The position numbers were made by a program, and so were the translations under genes. The notes below the pieces were generated by a model. It searched no databases, had not been told where the DNA came from, and was given only the letters and a program-made list of their open reading frames with translations. From Herminiimonas arsenitoxidans (GTDB lineage Bacteria > Pseudomonadota > Gammaproteobacteria > Burkholderiales > Burkholderiaceae_D), in assembly GCF_900130075.1 (NCBI RefSeq), contig NZ_LT671418.1:124001-188000 (forward strand): a DNA stretch of 64,000 nt. Reading direction: 5' to 3'. Shown here piece after piece: positions 27,074-36,059 of the stretch; within the stretch, counting starts at the first letter, position 1, and every line of letters starts with the position of its first letter.

Positions 27074-27114
27074 ATATTCGGCGTATTTGCTTGAAGTCGT
27101 AATGGTCTAATGTA

Positions 27115-27142
27115 GGGTGAGGAGCAATCCTCACCCTTTTTA
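27115..27142 (+). terminator. Rho-independent terminator after ftsH
   Basis: Perfect 9-base stem GGGTGAGGA/TCCTCACCC with loop GCAA, followed by TTTTTA. It lies 41 bases after the ftsH stop and close upstream of folP, so folP needs read-through or its own promoter. Confidence 0.9.
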
Positions 27143-27157
27143 TTTTCAGTGAAATTT

Positions 27158-27994
27158 ATGCAGACTCATTTGCAATGCGGTCGTTACCGCCTCTCCGTAG
27201 ATCCCGCATCGCGTCCCTTGGTTATGGGAGTGTTGAACATCACGCCTGACTCTTTTTCGGACGGTGGCAAATACCATATGCTCGATACAGCGCTGTCGCA
27301 TGCGGAAGAGATGATTGCTGCTGGTGTCGATATTATCGATATAGGTGGCGAGTCCAGTCGCCCAGGCTCGCTAGCGGTGTCCTTGAAAGATGAGCTAGAT
27401 CGCGTGATGCCACTGGTGTATGCCTTGCGTGATTGCGGCAAGCCGCTTTCTATCGATACTTACAAACCGGAAGTGATGCGTGAAACGATAGCTGCCGGTG
27501 CCGACATGATCAATGACATCAATGGTTTTCGTGCAGCAGGTGCACTGCAGGCGGTAGCAGGCTCGGATTGCGGATTGTGTGTCATGCACATGCAAAACGA
27601 TCCGCAAAGCATGCAGCTGCAACCGGAATATGATGATGTCGTTGCCGAAGTACGGGAATTTTTACGTGAACGTATCAGTCTGATGGAGCAGGCGGGTATT
27701 GCTCGTGATCGTATATGCGTAGACCCAGGTTTGGGTTTCGGAAAAAACCTTGCGCACAATATTGCCTTATTGAAAAATACGAATCAATTGCAAACGGCGC
27801 TGAATTCGCCCATGTTAATTGGTTTGTCGCGTAAGACGATGATAGGTGCATTGACAGACAAGCCGGTGGAGCAACGTATGGCCGGCAGTCTTGCGGGCGC
27901 ACTGGCAGCTGTGGCACATGGCGCGCGTATTGTTCGGGTGCATGATGTTGCGGAAACGGTGGACGCGTTACGGGTTTGGCAGGCAGTATCCTGA
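27158..27994 (+). CDS. folP: Dihydropteroate synthase FolP
   Basis: Folate pathway enzyme joining p-aminobenzoate to dihydropterin pyrophosphate; the sulfonamide target. TIM barrel of 278 residues with signatures [24 protein letters not shown] and [13 protein letters not shown]. Two starts are possible: ATG at 27158, used here, or GTG at 27149; neither has a clear ribosome site, and the terminator stem lies very near. Gene order ftsH-folP-glmM is conserved in proteobacteria. Confidence 0.95.
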   Translation: MQTHLQCGRYRLSVDPASRPLVMGVLNITPDSFSDGGKYHMLDTALSHAEEMIAAGVDIIDIGGESSRPGSLAVSLKDELDRVMPLVYALRDCGKPLSIDTYKPEVMRETIAAGADMINDINGFRAAGALQAVAGSDCGLCVMHMQNDPQSMQLQPEYDDVVAEVREFLRERISLMEQAGIARDRICVDPGLGFGKNLAHNIALLKNTNQLQTALNSPMLIGLSRKTMIGALTDKPVEQRMAGSLAGALAAVAHGARIVRVHDVAETVDALRVWQAVS

Positions 27995-28020
27995 TTACAA
28001 AACAAAAACTTAAAATAAAA

Positions 28021-29358
28021 ATGACACGTAAATATTTTGGCACTGATGGTGTGCGCGGCAAGGTCGGCACCTCTCCAATTACACCTGATTTTGTGATGCG
28101 ACTTGGTTATGCAGCCGGTACTGTGCTGACCAAATCAAAATCGTCGAGCAGTAGACCGGTGGTGTTGATTGGTAAGGACACGCGTATTTCCGGCTATATG
28201 TTGGAAGCTGCGCTTGAAGCAGGTTTCTCCGCAGCAGGCGTGGATGTGATGTTGGCGGGGCCAATGCCAACGCCAGCGATTGCTTACCTGACGCGTGCAT
28301 TGCGTCTTTCTGCAGGCGTGGTTATTTCTGCTTCGCATAATCCGTACGACGATAACGGCATCAAGTTTTTTTCAGCGTCAGGTAATAAATTACCTGACGT
28401 GATTGAGTTGGAAATTGAAGCCGCGCTGGATGAACCGATGACATGTGTTTCATCGGAAAAACTGGGTCGAGCAAAACGTCTGGACGATGCGCGTGGACGC
28501 TATATTGAATTTTGCAAAAGCACCTTCCCGAACGAGCTTGATTTGCATGGCATGAAACTGGTCGTCGATTGTGCGCACGGTGCGGCTTACCATATCGCGC
28601 CGGATGTTTTCCATGAGTTGGGTGCAGAGGTGATTGCAATCGGTAATCAGCCGAATGGTTTTAATATCAATGACAAGGTTGGTGCGACGGCACCAGCCGC
28701 ATTGGTCGATGCGGTACGCGCAAATAAAGCTGATTTAGGTATTGCGCTGGATGGTGATGCGGATCGCTTGATCGTAGTCGATGCTTCCGGGCGTATTTAT
28801 AACGGCGATGAGCTGTTGTACATCATGGTCAAGGATCGCATGAGCATTCGTCCTATCGATGGCGCTGTCGGCACCTTGATGACGAATATGGCGCTGGAAG
28901 TCGCGTTCAAGGAAATGGGTATCGGTTTTGCGCGCGCGAATGTGGGCGATCGCTATGTGCTTGAGGCCTTGAAGGAACGCGGCTGGATTGTTGGCGGAGA
29001 AGGTTCTGGCCACATGTTGTGTCTGGATAAACATACGACAGGCGATGGCATTGTTTCCGCTTTACAAATTTTGTCCGCATTAAAACGCAGTGGTAAAACC
29101 TTGGCGCAATTGATGGAAGATATTGCGATGTTTCCACAAACATTGATTAATGTGAAAGTCGCGCCGGGTTTTGATTGGACAAAAAATAAAGATTTGCTGG
29201 CCGAAAAAGATAAGGTGGAAGCCGAGCTTGGCGATGCCGGCCGCGTCTTGATTCGTGCATCAGGTACTGAGCCTTTAGTTCGCGTAATGGTCGAGGCGAG
29301 TAGTGCAGAAACTGCTGATAAAATGGCTAAACGGATCGCAGCAAAATTGACTGCTTAA
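28021..29358 (+). CDS. glmM: Phosphoglucosamine mutase GlmM
   Basis: Interconverts glucosamine-6-phosphate and glucosamine-1-phosphate on the way to UDP-GlcNAc, the precursor also needed by the polysaccharide genes at the start of the window. 445 residues, usual length. Phosphoserine in [11 protein letters not shown] (Ser 105), metal loop DGDADR near 245, sugar loop GGEGSGH near 330, and phosphate loop [14 protein letters not shown] near the end. ATG at 28021 begins [13 protein letters not shown] as in the family; the frame from 27976 overlaps folP. Confidence 0.96.
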   Translation: MTRKYFGTDGVRGKVGTSPITPDFVMRLGYAAGTVLTKSKSSSSRPVVLIGKDTRISGYMLEAALEAGFSAAGVDVMLAGPMPTPAIAYLTRALRLSAGVVISASHNPYDDNGIKFFSASGNKLPDVIELEIEAALDEPMTCVSSEKLGRAKRLDDARGRYIEFCKSTFPNELDLHGMKLVVDCAHGAAYHIAPDVFHELGAEVIAIGNQPNGFNINDKVGATAPAALVDAVRANKADLGIALDGDADRLIVVDASGRIYNGDELLYIMVKDRMSIRPIDGAVGTLMTNMALEVAFKEMGIGFARANVGDRYVLEALKERGWIVGGEGSGHMLCLDKHTTGDGIVSALQILSALKRSGKTLAQLMEDIAMFPQTLINVKVAPGFDWTKNKDLLAEKDKVEAELGDAGRVLIRASGTEPLVRVMVEASSAETADKMAKRIAAKLTA

Positions 29359-29395
29359 ATTTATAGAAATTATTACAGTTAGTGTGTTTTACCTA

Positions 29396-29424
29396 TTGAC
29401 CGATGTTTGAATTAACAGTATTAT
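29396..29424 (+). promoter_or_regulatory. Predicted promoter of tRNA-Pro
   Basis: -35 TTGACC (29396-29401), 17-base spacer, -10 TATTAT (29419-29424). Transcription would begin within a few bases of the tRNA 5' end at 29434, as is common for single tRNA genes. Confidence 0.75.
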
Positions 29425-29433
29425 CTTTGTCTT

Positions 29434-29510
29434 CGGAGTGTAGCGCAGCCCGGTAGCGCACCTGGTTTGGGACCAGGGGGTCCAAGGTTCGAATCCTTGT
29501 ACTCCGACCA
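29434..29510 (+). tRNA. tRNA-Pro (anticodon TGG)
   Basis: Complete cloverleaf of 77 bases including encoded CCA. Acceptor stem CGGAGTG/TACTCCG with one wobble, D arm around AGCGC...GCGCA, anticodon stem CCTGG/CCAGG with loop TTTGGGA giving anticodon TGG, and T arm CAAGG-TTCGAAT-CCTTG. Reads CCA and other proline codons. Confidence 0.97.
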
Positions 29511-29516
29511 GAATTT

Positions 29517-29548
29517 AAAGGACTAGCCTAATCGCTAGTCCTTTTTTT
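29517..29548 (+). terminator. Rho-independent terminator after tRNA-Pro
   Basis: AAAGGACTAGC pairs with GCTAGTCCTTT around loop CTAATC, followed by a run of seven T. It starts 6 bases after the tRNA CCA end. Confidence 0.93.
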
Positions 29549-29760
29549 CGTCTATTATCTTTTCACTGTTCAGTGAAATTGTCTCTCTGCTTTTTCTTCA
29601 ATAACTTCATTGGTTTGCTTCAATTCTAGCGTTGCAACTTTGCTCTTTTAAGCTAGTCTCTTAGAGTGTTCTGACAAACGGATGCAATTATTCGATTGTT
29701 CTTCTTGTATGCGATTCAAGAATGGGGTCGCATCGGTTTGGATTTTCTGGAGCAGAAATC

Positions 29761-29991
29761 ATGCATGGAATGACCTTATCCGTTATCGCTATACAAAAAT
29801 GCTCACGATTGTTTTTAACGCGAGAACAGTCTTCGTTTGTTCATGCGCATAAAGCGCCAGTACCAGAACCCACGGAAGACCCTTTGCCAGGAGAGCATCC
29901 TGTTCCGCAAGATGAGCCGGTTCCATCTCCCAATCCTGAAGTGGACGATTTCAAGCCATCGAACAGACTGCTTGCTGTCTCGATCCGATAA
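29761..29991 (+). CDS. Small proline/glutamate-rich hypothetical protein
   Basis: Predicted 76-residue protein of unknown function. Residues 1-30 are mildly hydrophobic and basic. The middle (about 31-62) is a low-complexity run built from Pro-Val-Pro, Glu and Asp, with spaced repeats of the type PVPxP/PVPQDEP, and the tail is basic. GGAG at 29749-29752 lies 8 bases before the ATG at 29761; an ATG at 29770 is an alternative. The 250 bases between the tRNA-Pro terminator and this gene show nothing else. Small acidic Pro-rich proteins occur in Burkholderiales, but I cannot name a family. Confidence 0.5.
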   Translation: MHGMTLSVIAIQKCSRLFLTREQSSFVHAHKAPVPEPTEDPLPGEHPVPQDEPVPSPNPEVDDFKPSNRLLAVSIR

Positions 29992-30031
29992 TAGGCTCTG
30001 TGTCTAAATGAAAAGTGCTGGAAGGTCTTCA

Positions 30032-30286
30032 ATGGATAAACAGCAGAACTGGAGTACTGAGCTGTATCACGGCATGGAAGTGCACGTTACTGCTTTGCGA
30101 AAAGACGATGCAAAGCACCAATGGGACTATACGGTGCGAGTATGTGAGCCAGGCGTTGATGCAACTGCAGAGAGCGAACTGGCAGCGGAGTCGGGTGATG
30201 ATGCTGATTATGTCTCGCAAAGTGAAGCCTTGGCCGCAGGATTTGCGAAAGGGTACGCCATGGTGGACCAAATCAGGCAGCAATAA
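30032..30286 (+). CDS. Small conserved-looking hypothetical protein
   Basis: An 84-residue soluble protein with no signal peptide. The N-terminal half (ELYHGMEVHVTALRKDD, then HQWDYTVRVCEPG) reads like a small beta-sheet domain. The acidic middle AESELAAESGDDADYVS leads to a helix SEALAAGFAKGYAMVDQI. The start at 30032 is chosen because GAAGG lies 6 bases upstream; an ATG at 30008 would precede that site. It follows the Pro-rich gene by 40 bases on the same strand. Function unknown. Confidence 0.6.
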   Translation: MDKQQNWSTELYHGMEVHVTALRKDDAKHQWDYTVRVCEPGVDATAESELAAESGDDADYVSQSEALAAGFAKGYAMVDQIRQQ

Positions 30287-30385
30287 ACCCCTACTAGTAA
30301 GCGTTAATTTCTGCCATTCGAGAGCATTGCTTTCAGCCCGCCTCAACATTACGGACTACGTGCAGTGTTATTCGTGGCGCTGACA

Positions 30386-30414
30386 TTGAAAGAGCACCGT
30401 AAAAAAGGCATAAT
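30386..30414 (+). promoter_or_regulatory. Predicted promoter upstream of tRNA-Arg
   Basis: -35 TTGAAA (30386-30391), 17-base spacer, -10 CATAAT (30409-30414). It would give a leader of about 65 bases before tRNA-Arg, to be removed by 5' processing. Confidence 0.55.
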
Positions 30415-30487
30415 GCAGCACCTTTGCGACACACATCAAAGCGATTTACATGTGTGATCCCGCACTACGGTTTAATCCCGCCATATT

Positions 30488-30564
<77 letters not shown>

Positions 30565-30865
30565 TCTTATGTACGTTCTCTCAATTCAAAAATCTTATTG
30601 GTGTTATTTAACACCTACGAAAATTATTGTTTTTGAGTAAGTCGGTTTCATTCGGCTGCATATCCCCATGTAATTACATCGATTGAACGACTTGCGACAA
30701 GGAGATTTGAAGCGAGGGAATCTATTTGCAAGTTGGGCATCTAACAACCGTGGATTATGCTTTCTAATAGAGGTGGCATATGGGCTGCTAAGTGCGATAA
30801 CGCACAGAAGCCACTTGTTTAAAATAATATCTTATTGATAACTCTAGACTGTTAGGAGTTACATC
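30565..30865. other. Intergenic stretch without a recognised gene
   Basis: About 300 bases between tRNA-Arg and the next small gene. No open frame of convincing quality, no attachment-site-like repeat of the tRNA 3' end and no insertion sequence were seen. A small palindrome TGCGATAACGCA lies near 30806, and an AT-rich stretch before 30850 may hold a promoter, but no clear -35/-10 pair could be fixed. Confidence 0.5.
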
Positions 30866-31138
30866 ATGAATCGTATCGATCAGGCAATCAGTGAGTTGGC
30901 TAGCGCGTTTTGTTTGCTTAAGCAGCATGATGAGCAGCTGTATATCAAGGCTTTACAGTCCTTGGTTGCGTTGGCACTTTCGGAAGAGAGAGTGGATCGA
31001 GCGACTAGCATCGAGAAGGATATGCAATACGTTGGGCAGATTCTTTCCAACACGCGCAGAGTGCGGTCGGAAGGTGGTAGTAGCGTATTGGAGTTCCCTT
31101 GTCGTAGAAAGAGCGATCGGCGCATCGCCTCGCGATAA
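30866..31138 (+). CDS. Small helical hypothetical protein
   Basis: A 90-residue protein with two predicted amphipathic helices (about 1-48 and 50-65), then a basic tail ending CRRKSDRRIASR. No signal peptide, metal site or known motif. GGAG lies about 8 bases before the ATG (within TTAGGAGTTACATC), and an intrinsic terminator follows within 50 bases of the stop, so this is very probably a real single-gene unit. Function unknown; the basic tail might contact nucleic acid, but that is speculation. Confidence 0.68.
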   Translation: MNRIDQAISELASAFCLLKQHDEQLYIKALQSLVALALSEERVDRATSIEKDMQYVGQILSNTRRVRSEGGSSVLEFPCRRKSDRRIASR

Positions 31139-31186
31139 TTACTTCAGTACACACTGATAGATGCATGACGTTGTTGAAGATATTCC

Positions 31187-31223
31187 AAGCCTCGCATTCG
31201 CAAGAAGTCGGGGCTTTTTATTT
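31187..31223 (+). terminator. Rho-independent terminator after the small helical protein gene
   Basis: AAGCCTCG pairs with CGGGGCTT (one G-T wobble) around a 14-base loop, followed by TTTATTT. It lies 48 bases after the stop at 31138. Confidence 0.72.
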
Positions 31224-31454
31224 GGATGTGCCACAACTATTGAACCGCGAATGAAGAGCAATCGCTAAAGTGAAGCCAATTCTCACGGTCTTATTAGACT
31301 TCTGCCATGAGGAAGAATATTTTTGCACTGTCCGGATATCTTTCAGGTAGTAACTTGTATATATTTGATATATGGAGAGCTAGGATGATTGGCTTTGCTG
31401 GTCATCTATTACTTGCCATATCGCGATATAACCCGAGTAGATTGAGGAGACAGC
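31224..31454. promoter_or_regulatory. Upstream region of the FAH-family gene with a perfect palindrome
   Basis: No gene is seen in the 316 bases 31139-31454 beyond the terminator above. ATATCGCGATAT at 31418-31429 is a perfect 12-base palindrome 25 bases before the ATG, a plausible operator. AT-rich stretches around 31355-31372 (TTGTATATATTTGATATATGG) could supply promoter boxes but are too repetitive to fix. Confidence 0.4.
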
Positions 31455-32252
31455 ATGACTAAAATAAATAGACGTGGAATGCTTCAAGCAGCAGGTTTGA
31501 TGACGATCGGTGCAGTGACCGGTTGTGCAGCACCAGGTAATACCAGTAGTAAAGCAGGTAGCACCACTTTTACCGTTGCGCAGCCGACGATTCCTATTGT
31601 GGGTAGCAGCGAACAGTTTCCAGTGCGCCGTATTTATTGCATAGGACGTAATTACGCTGCGCATGCGCGTGAAATGGGCTCAGACCCAACACGTGAGCCG
31701 CCATTCTTTTTTCAAAAGCCTAGCGATGCGATTCAGTACGTTGCACCGGGCCAAGTGGTAGATCATCCGTATCCATCACTGACGAAAAATTATCACTACG
31801 AAATCGAGCTGGTTGCAGCAATCAATAAGGGTGGTAAGAACATCTCGGTTGAAAATGCGCTGCAACACGTCTTCGGTTATGCAATCGGACTGGATATGAC
31901 GCGTCGCGATTTACAAGCTGCGATGAAGAAAGAAGAGAAGCCTTGGGAAATCGGTAAGAGCTTTGACAAATCCGCACCGATTGGACCTCTGCATCCAGTT
32001 GCGAGCATAGGTAACTTCACCGAAGGAAAAATATGGCTGAAGGTCAATGGACAGGTGAAGCAGAGTGCAGATCTGAAGCAAATGATTTGGTCAGTTGCGG
32101 AACAGATCAGCAATTTGTCGAAAGCGTTTGAATTGATGCCGGGCGATATTATTTACTCTGGTACGCCGGAGAATGTCGGGCCGGTTGTGCGGGGCGACAT
32201 CATGGAAGGTCATATCGATCGCTTGCCGAATATCACGCTGAAAGTCGTCTAA
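31455..32252 (+). CDS. Fumarylacetoacetate hydrolase family protein with Tat-type lipoprotein signal
   Basis: A 265-residue protein. The N-terminus has NRRGMLQAAG followed by a short hydrophobic stretch and TGC (Cys 24), that is, a twin-arginine motif leading to a possible lipobox. From about residue 56 the FAH fold starts (IYCIGRNYAAHAREMG). Metal-ligand positions of the family are visible in YEIELVAAI (two Glu) and GLDMTRRDLQ (Asp), and the C-terminal SGTPENVGPV is typical. Relatives hydrolyse or decarboxylate acylpyruvates in the cytosol; export is unusual. Stands alone, with a ribosome site (GAGGAGA) before the ATG. Substrate unknown. Confidence 0.85.
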   Translation: MTKINRRGMLQAAGLMTIGAVTGCAAPGNTSSKAGSTTFTVAQPTIPIVGSSEQFPVRRIYCIGRNYAAHAREMGSDPTREPPFFFQKPSDAIQYVAPGQVVDHPYPSLTKNYHYEIELVAAINKGGKNISVENALQHVFGYAIGLDMTRRDLQAAMKKEEKPWEIGKSFDKSAPIGPLHPVASIGNFTEGKIWLKVNGQVKQSADLKQMIWSVAEQISNLSKAFELMPGDIIYSGTPENVGPVVRGDIMEGHIDRLPNITLKVV

Positions 32253-32286
32253 GCTATAGCTTTGCACGTATAGCGTTTCACAGAAT

Positions 32287-32312
32287 GCCGGGCAACAAGC
32301 ACGTTGCCCGGC
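32287..32312 (+). terminator. Perfect hairpin downstream of the FAH-family gene
   Basis: GCCGGGCAAC and GTTGCCCGGC pair perfectly around loop AAGCAC, 34 bases after the stop. The following sequence is AAATCAAT, with no T-run, so it may be a transcript-stabilising or rho-assisted end rather than an intrinsic terminator. The rest of 32253-32514 shows nothing. Confidence 0.55.
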
Positions 32313-32514
32313 AAATCAATTAAAGGTCGAGCGCCTTTGCCACGCCGGCACCATCCGTTGGATCACACTTCATACAATTCTCAACGCCCCTTTTCTTGCA
32401 GGCATGAAGCATGGATACAGATATCAACAGGAATGTTGATCAAGGTTTGCCAAGTGTGATGAAGGCGACCTTATAGGTAACGTATAGACGTGATCAAGGT
32501 CGCAGGATCATTAT

Positions 32515-32733
32515 TTAGACGCGACTATAGATGTCGTTAGTGCCGCTTAATTTGAATGTGCCGTCCTTTTGTGGCTCGGCAGTTTTATCGGTATATTTGA
32601 CGCGATACCCTACAAAGTCATGCGGTAACTTTGTGCGGCCGTAATCCAGGTAAGTAGTGCCTTTGACGATATTTTGCAGAATGAGGACATTGCCTGATTT
32701 GCTTTTGACGTTGAACTCTTCAATGCTTTTCAT
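32515..32733 (-). CDS. Small hypothetical protein
   Basis: A 72-residue, charged, soluble protein of unknown function. It has alternating short hydrophobic stretches suggesting a small beta-barrel or SH3-like domain (NVLILQNIVKG, FVGYRVKYTD, GTFKLSGTNDIY). A very strong ribosome site AGGAGG lies 4 bases before the ATG (complement of 32738-32743), which supports a real gene. It stands alone on the minus strand between the FAH-family gene and the DUF4124 gene. Confidence 0.65.
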   Translation of the reverse strand: MKSIEEFNVKSKSGNVLILQNIVKGTTYLDYGRTKLPHDFVGYRVKYTDKTAEPQKDGTFKLSGTNDIYSRV

Positions 32734-33079
32734 GAAACCTCCTGATAAGGTGGGTTGAGTAGCGATTCAATGACAGCCTGTATTCATCGGCTAACTGAAG
32801 AAGTGTTACGTGATCTTTATACCACGTGTTTTGTCGCCATGCATTCTTGCTGCGTCGCAAAAACAAGGACTGGCATAATGAAAAAGCCTGCAAATATGCA
32901 GGCTTTTGAGATTGGTGCTGGTATATTTCCCGACCGCCAGCGCCGGTAGTAGCGACCATCAATGATAGCCCTAAGGTTTGCTCACTTACTGAACAAGACC
33001 GTATCGTAGCAAGGGTATGTGACCGGAGTTTGACATGGATCAAATTCGGAGCGATGGCTGCCGCAATGATGGCAATCGT
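32734..33079. other. Intergenic stretch with one hairpin
   Basis: About 346 bases without a convincing gene. The plus-strand frame 32755-32949 lacks a ribosome site and crosses the hairpin at 32881-32908. Apart from that hairpin nothing stands out. Confidence 0.5.
32881..32908. terminator. Bidirectional terminator-like hairpin
   Basis: AAAAGCCTGCA pairs perfectly with TGCAGGCTTTT around loop AATA. On the minus strand it could end the DUF4124 transcript, although it lies about 170 bases past that stop. Confidence 0.72.
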
Positions 33080-33511
33080 TTAGTGACCACACTCTAAATG
33101 CTGCTTTTCTGCGGCGCGCAGTGCTTTGCGTTTTGCACGTGCTTCCTTCTTTATCGGAGCATGGGCAGCATCTTCTTTTGCCCATTTGCTGCGTAGAGCC
33201 AGATTTTCGCATTTTTTCTTCTTGGCTTCGTGCGCCTTGAATCTGCTTTGCCGTTCTCTTTCTGTCGCTGCTTCTTCCTTGTGACGACGGGCTTCCAGTC
33301 GTTGCAATTCCTTCTTGTCCTGTGCCAGTTTTTGTTGCGCGGCTTTGGTATCGGAAGAGGGCGTGGTAACGGCGATCTCCTTCATGTTGCTGCTGGCGTT
33401 GTGGCAAGGCGTATCGCTGTAGGTGGTTTTTCCACCGGATTCGCACTTGTAAATCGCTAATGCAGGAGCAGAGAAGGAGAGAAGGATAAGAAGCAACAGC
33501 GTAGATGGCAT
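33080..33511 (-). CDS. DUF4124-domain exported protein
   Basis: Predicted periplasmic protein of 143 residues. A cleavable signal peptide spans about 1-19 (ending APALA). The DUF4124 domain follows directly: YKCESGGKTTYSDTPC, with two cysteines that may pair. The remaining 90 residues are a highly charged Lys/Glu/Arg-rich helix, probably coiled coil, ending in CGH. DUF4124 proteins are common in beta- and gammaproteobacteria and have no established function. It lies 34 bases after the 3'-neighbouring oxidase gene end on the same strand orientation. Confidence 0.82.
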   Translation of the reverse strand: MPSTLLLLILLSFSAPALAIYKCESGGKTTYSDTPCHNASSNMKEIAVTTPSSDTKAAQQKLAQDKKELQRLEARRHKEEAATERERQSRFKAHEAKKKKCENLALRSKWAKEDAAHAPIKKEARAKRKALRAAEKQHLECGH

Positions 33512-33545
33512 GGCAATCTCGTAGTTGAATAGGAATATTTTTGTT

Positions 33546-34952
33546 TTAAATAACTTTGCCCGGATTCATCAAGTTGAGCGGATCCAGTGCTTGCTTGATG
33601 GTGCGCATCAGATTCATTTCAACGTCTGATTTGTAGCGCAAAATTTCTGTTCGTTTCAATGCACCTAAACCATGTTCGGCAGAAATGGAGCCTCCATGTT
33701 GATGCACGCTATCGTGTACGACGCGATTGACTGCGGATTGTTTTTCCAGAAAAGTCGTGTCGGATTCTTGTTCGGGATGTGCAACGTTGTAATGCAGGTT
33801 ACCGTCACCCAGATGACCAAACGTCACCATGCGTGCACCGGGAAATGCTTGCTGTAGCAGCTGATCCGTTGTGCTGATGAAGTCACCTATGCGCGAGATC
33901 GGTAGCGATACATCGTGCTTGATGTTTTTACCTTCTATCGCTTGTGCCAATGGGATGTGTTCGCGGAAATCCCAAATGGATTTGGACTGCGCAATGGATC
34001 TGGCGACGATGGCATCCTGAATCACGTCTTGTTGCAAAGCAGCGCCGATCACATGTTCCAGCATGGCTTGCACGTGTTCTTCCGATTCATTGTCAGATAA
34101 TTCCAGCAATGCATATTGCGTATGCGGCTCTGCAAACGGCAGACGCATGGTCGGAAAATGTTTGGTGACTAGAGAGATGCAAAAACCGGACATCAGTTCG
34201 AATCCAGTCAATGCCGATCCACAGTGCGCTTGTGTCAGCGTGAGCAGGTGCAAGGCATCGTTAGGTGTACGCAGTGCAGCGAGCGCGGTGAGTTGTGCTT
34301 TGGGTTGCGGATATAGCTTGAGTACGGCAGCGGTGATGATGCCCAGCGTACCTTCCGCACCGATATATAGATCGCGTAAATCGTAACCGGTATTGTCCTT
34401 ACGCAAACCGCGCAGGCCATTCCAGATTTCGCCTTGTGGCGTTACAACTTCCAGACCTAAGCACAATTCACGGGTATTGCCATAACGTAAAACAGCCGTG
34501 CCGCCGGCATTGGACGACAGATTGCCACCTATGGTGCAACTACCTTCGGCTGCCAGCGAAAGCGGGAACAGCCGCCCAGCATCGCTAGCTGCATGTTGAA
34601 TATGTTTTAGTATGCAGCCGGCTTCTACCGTCATCGTATTGTTGATGGTATCGACCTCACGGATTTGATTGAGGCGTGTGAGCGATAGGACGATGGCTGA
34701 GCCGCTGTCATCAGGAATGCTGCCGAGTACCAAGCCTGTATTGCCGCCTTGCGGGACTACAGGTACTTTGTACTCATTGCAGAGCTTGACGATGGCTGCG
34801 ACTTCTTGCGTGGAGCCTGGCTTGAGTACGGCGAAAGCTTTGCCGGTAAAGCGGCGACGCCAGTCGGTCAGATAGGGGGCAGTATCCTGTGCATCGGTCA
34901 ATACATGCTGTGCACCAATGGCACGGCGGCAGGTATCGAGGAAGGCGTCCAT
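33546..34952 (-). CDS. FAD-linked oxidase, GlcD/D-lactate dehydrogenase type
   Basis: Predicted flavoprotein of 468 residues that oxidises a 2-hydroxy acid (glycolate, D-lactate or D-2-hydroxyglutarate are the known family substrates). N-terminal FAD-binding PCMH domain with PQGGNTGLVLGS and the TIGGNLSSNAGG loop; C-terminal FAD-oxidase domain with FGHLGDGNLHYN and SAEHGLGALKRTEI. No Cys-rich Fe-S region. The start at 34952 overlaps the stop of the DUF2069 gene by one base; the longer frame to 35069 runs back into that gene. Third gene of a wrbA-DUF2069-oxidase operon. Substrate not determined. Confidence 0.88.
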   Translation of the reverse strand: MDAFLDTCRRAIGAQHVLTDAQDTAPYLTDWRRRFTGKAFAVLKPGSTQEVAAIVKLCNEYKVPVVPQGGNTGLVLGSIPDDSGSAIVLSLTRLNQIREVDTINNTMTVEAGCILKHIQHAASDAGRLFPLSLAAEGSCTIGGNLSSNAGGTAVLRYGNTRELCLGLEVVTPQGEIWNGLRGLRKDNTGYDLRDLYIGAEGTLGIITAAVLKLYPQPKAQLTALAALRTPNDALHLLTLTQAHCGSALTGFELMSGFCISLVTKHFPTMRLPFAEPHTQYALLELSDNESEEHVQAMLEHVIGAALQQDVIQDAIVARSIAQSKSIWDFREHIPLAQAIEGKNIKHDVSLPISRIGDFISTTDQLLQQAFPGARMVTFGHLGDGNLHYNVAHPEQESDTTFLEKQSAVNRVVHDSVHQHGGSISAEHGLGALKRTEILRYKSDVEMNLMRTIKQALDPLNLMNPGKVI

Positions 34953-35343
34953 TATTTGGCTGCTTTCTGCAGCGCCTGTTTCGTCAATGCTTTTGCTGCT
35001 TTCTTGTAAGGGCGCAGATACATGATGGCGCACGTGAAGAAGACCAATACCAATCCAACTTCTATCCATCCCAGAATGGCAGACAAGCCAGTGTCACTCA
35101 TGCCGCGTACGATGCCTTCGGCGAAGTAGAGCAGGATCAACATCGACGACCATTGCATCGTGTAGAGGTTACGTTTCCAGACGCCATGCAAAGGGATGAG
35201 CAAGGGAATGACTTTCAATACCAGCCATGAACCGTTCGGGCGTATAGGTGCGAGTACCATTTCCCATGCAATGCAGAGAATGATCAGCGCAATCAAGCTG
35301 CTGACTGTACCGATATGCAGGATTTTTTGTTCTTGCGTTTGCA

Positions 35344-35344
<1 letters not shown>
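34952..35344 (-). CDS. DUF2069 family membrane protein
   Basis: Inner-membrane protein of 130 residues with four hydrophobic helices (about 10-30, 38-54, 64-80, 88-110). The phrase IPLLIPLHGVWKRNLYTMQW is characteristic of DUF2069. The C-terminus is basic. Function unknown. Starts and stops overlap both neighbours by single bases, so it is tightly coupled with wrbA upstream and the oxidase downstream. Confidence 0.85.
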
Positions 35345-35983
<639 letters not shown>

Positions 35984-36059
35984 TAAATGCTTGATAGTGC
36001 CCGTCTTGCGCAAATCTGCGTATGCCTATCCAGCAGATGAATACACCTACACACGTTGC

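Noticed and set aside
32755..32949. 64-residue plus-strand frame
   Set aside because: No ribosome site, and it crosses the perfect hairpin at 32881-32908.
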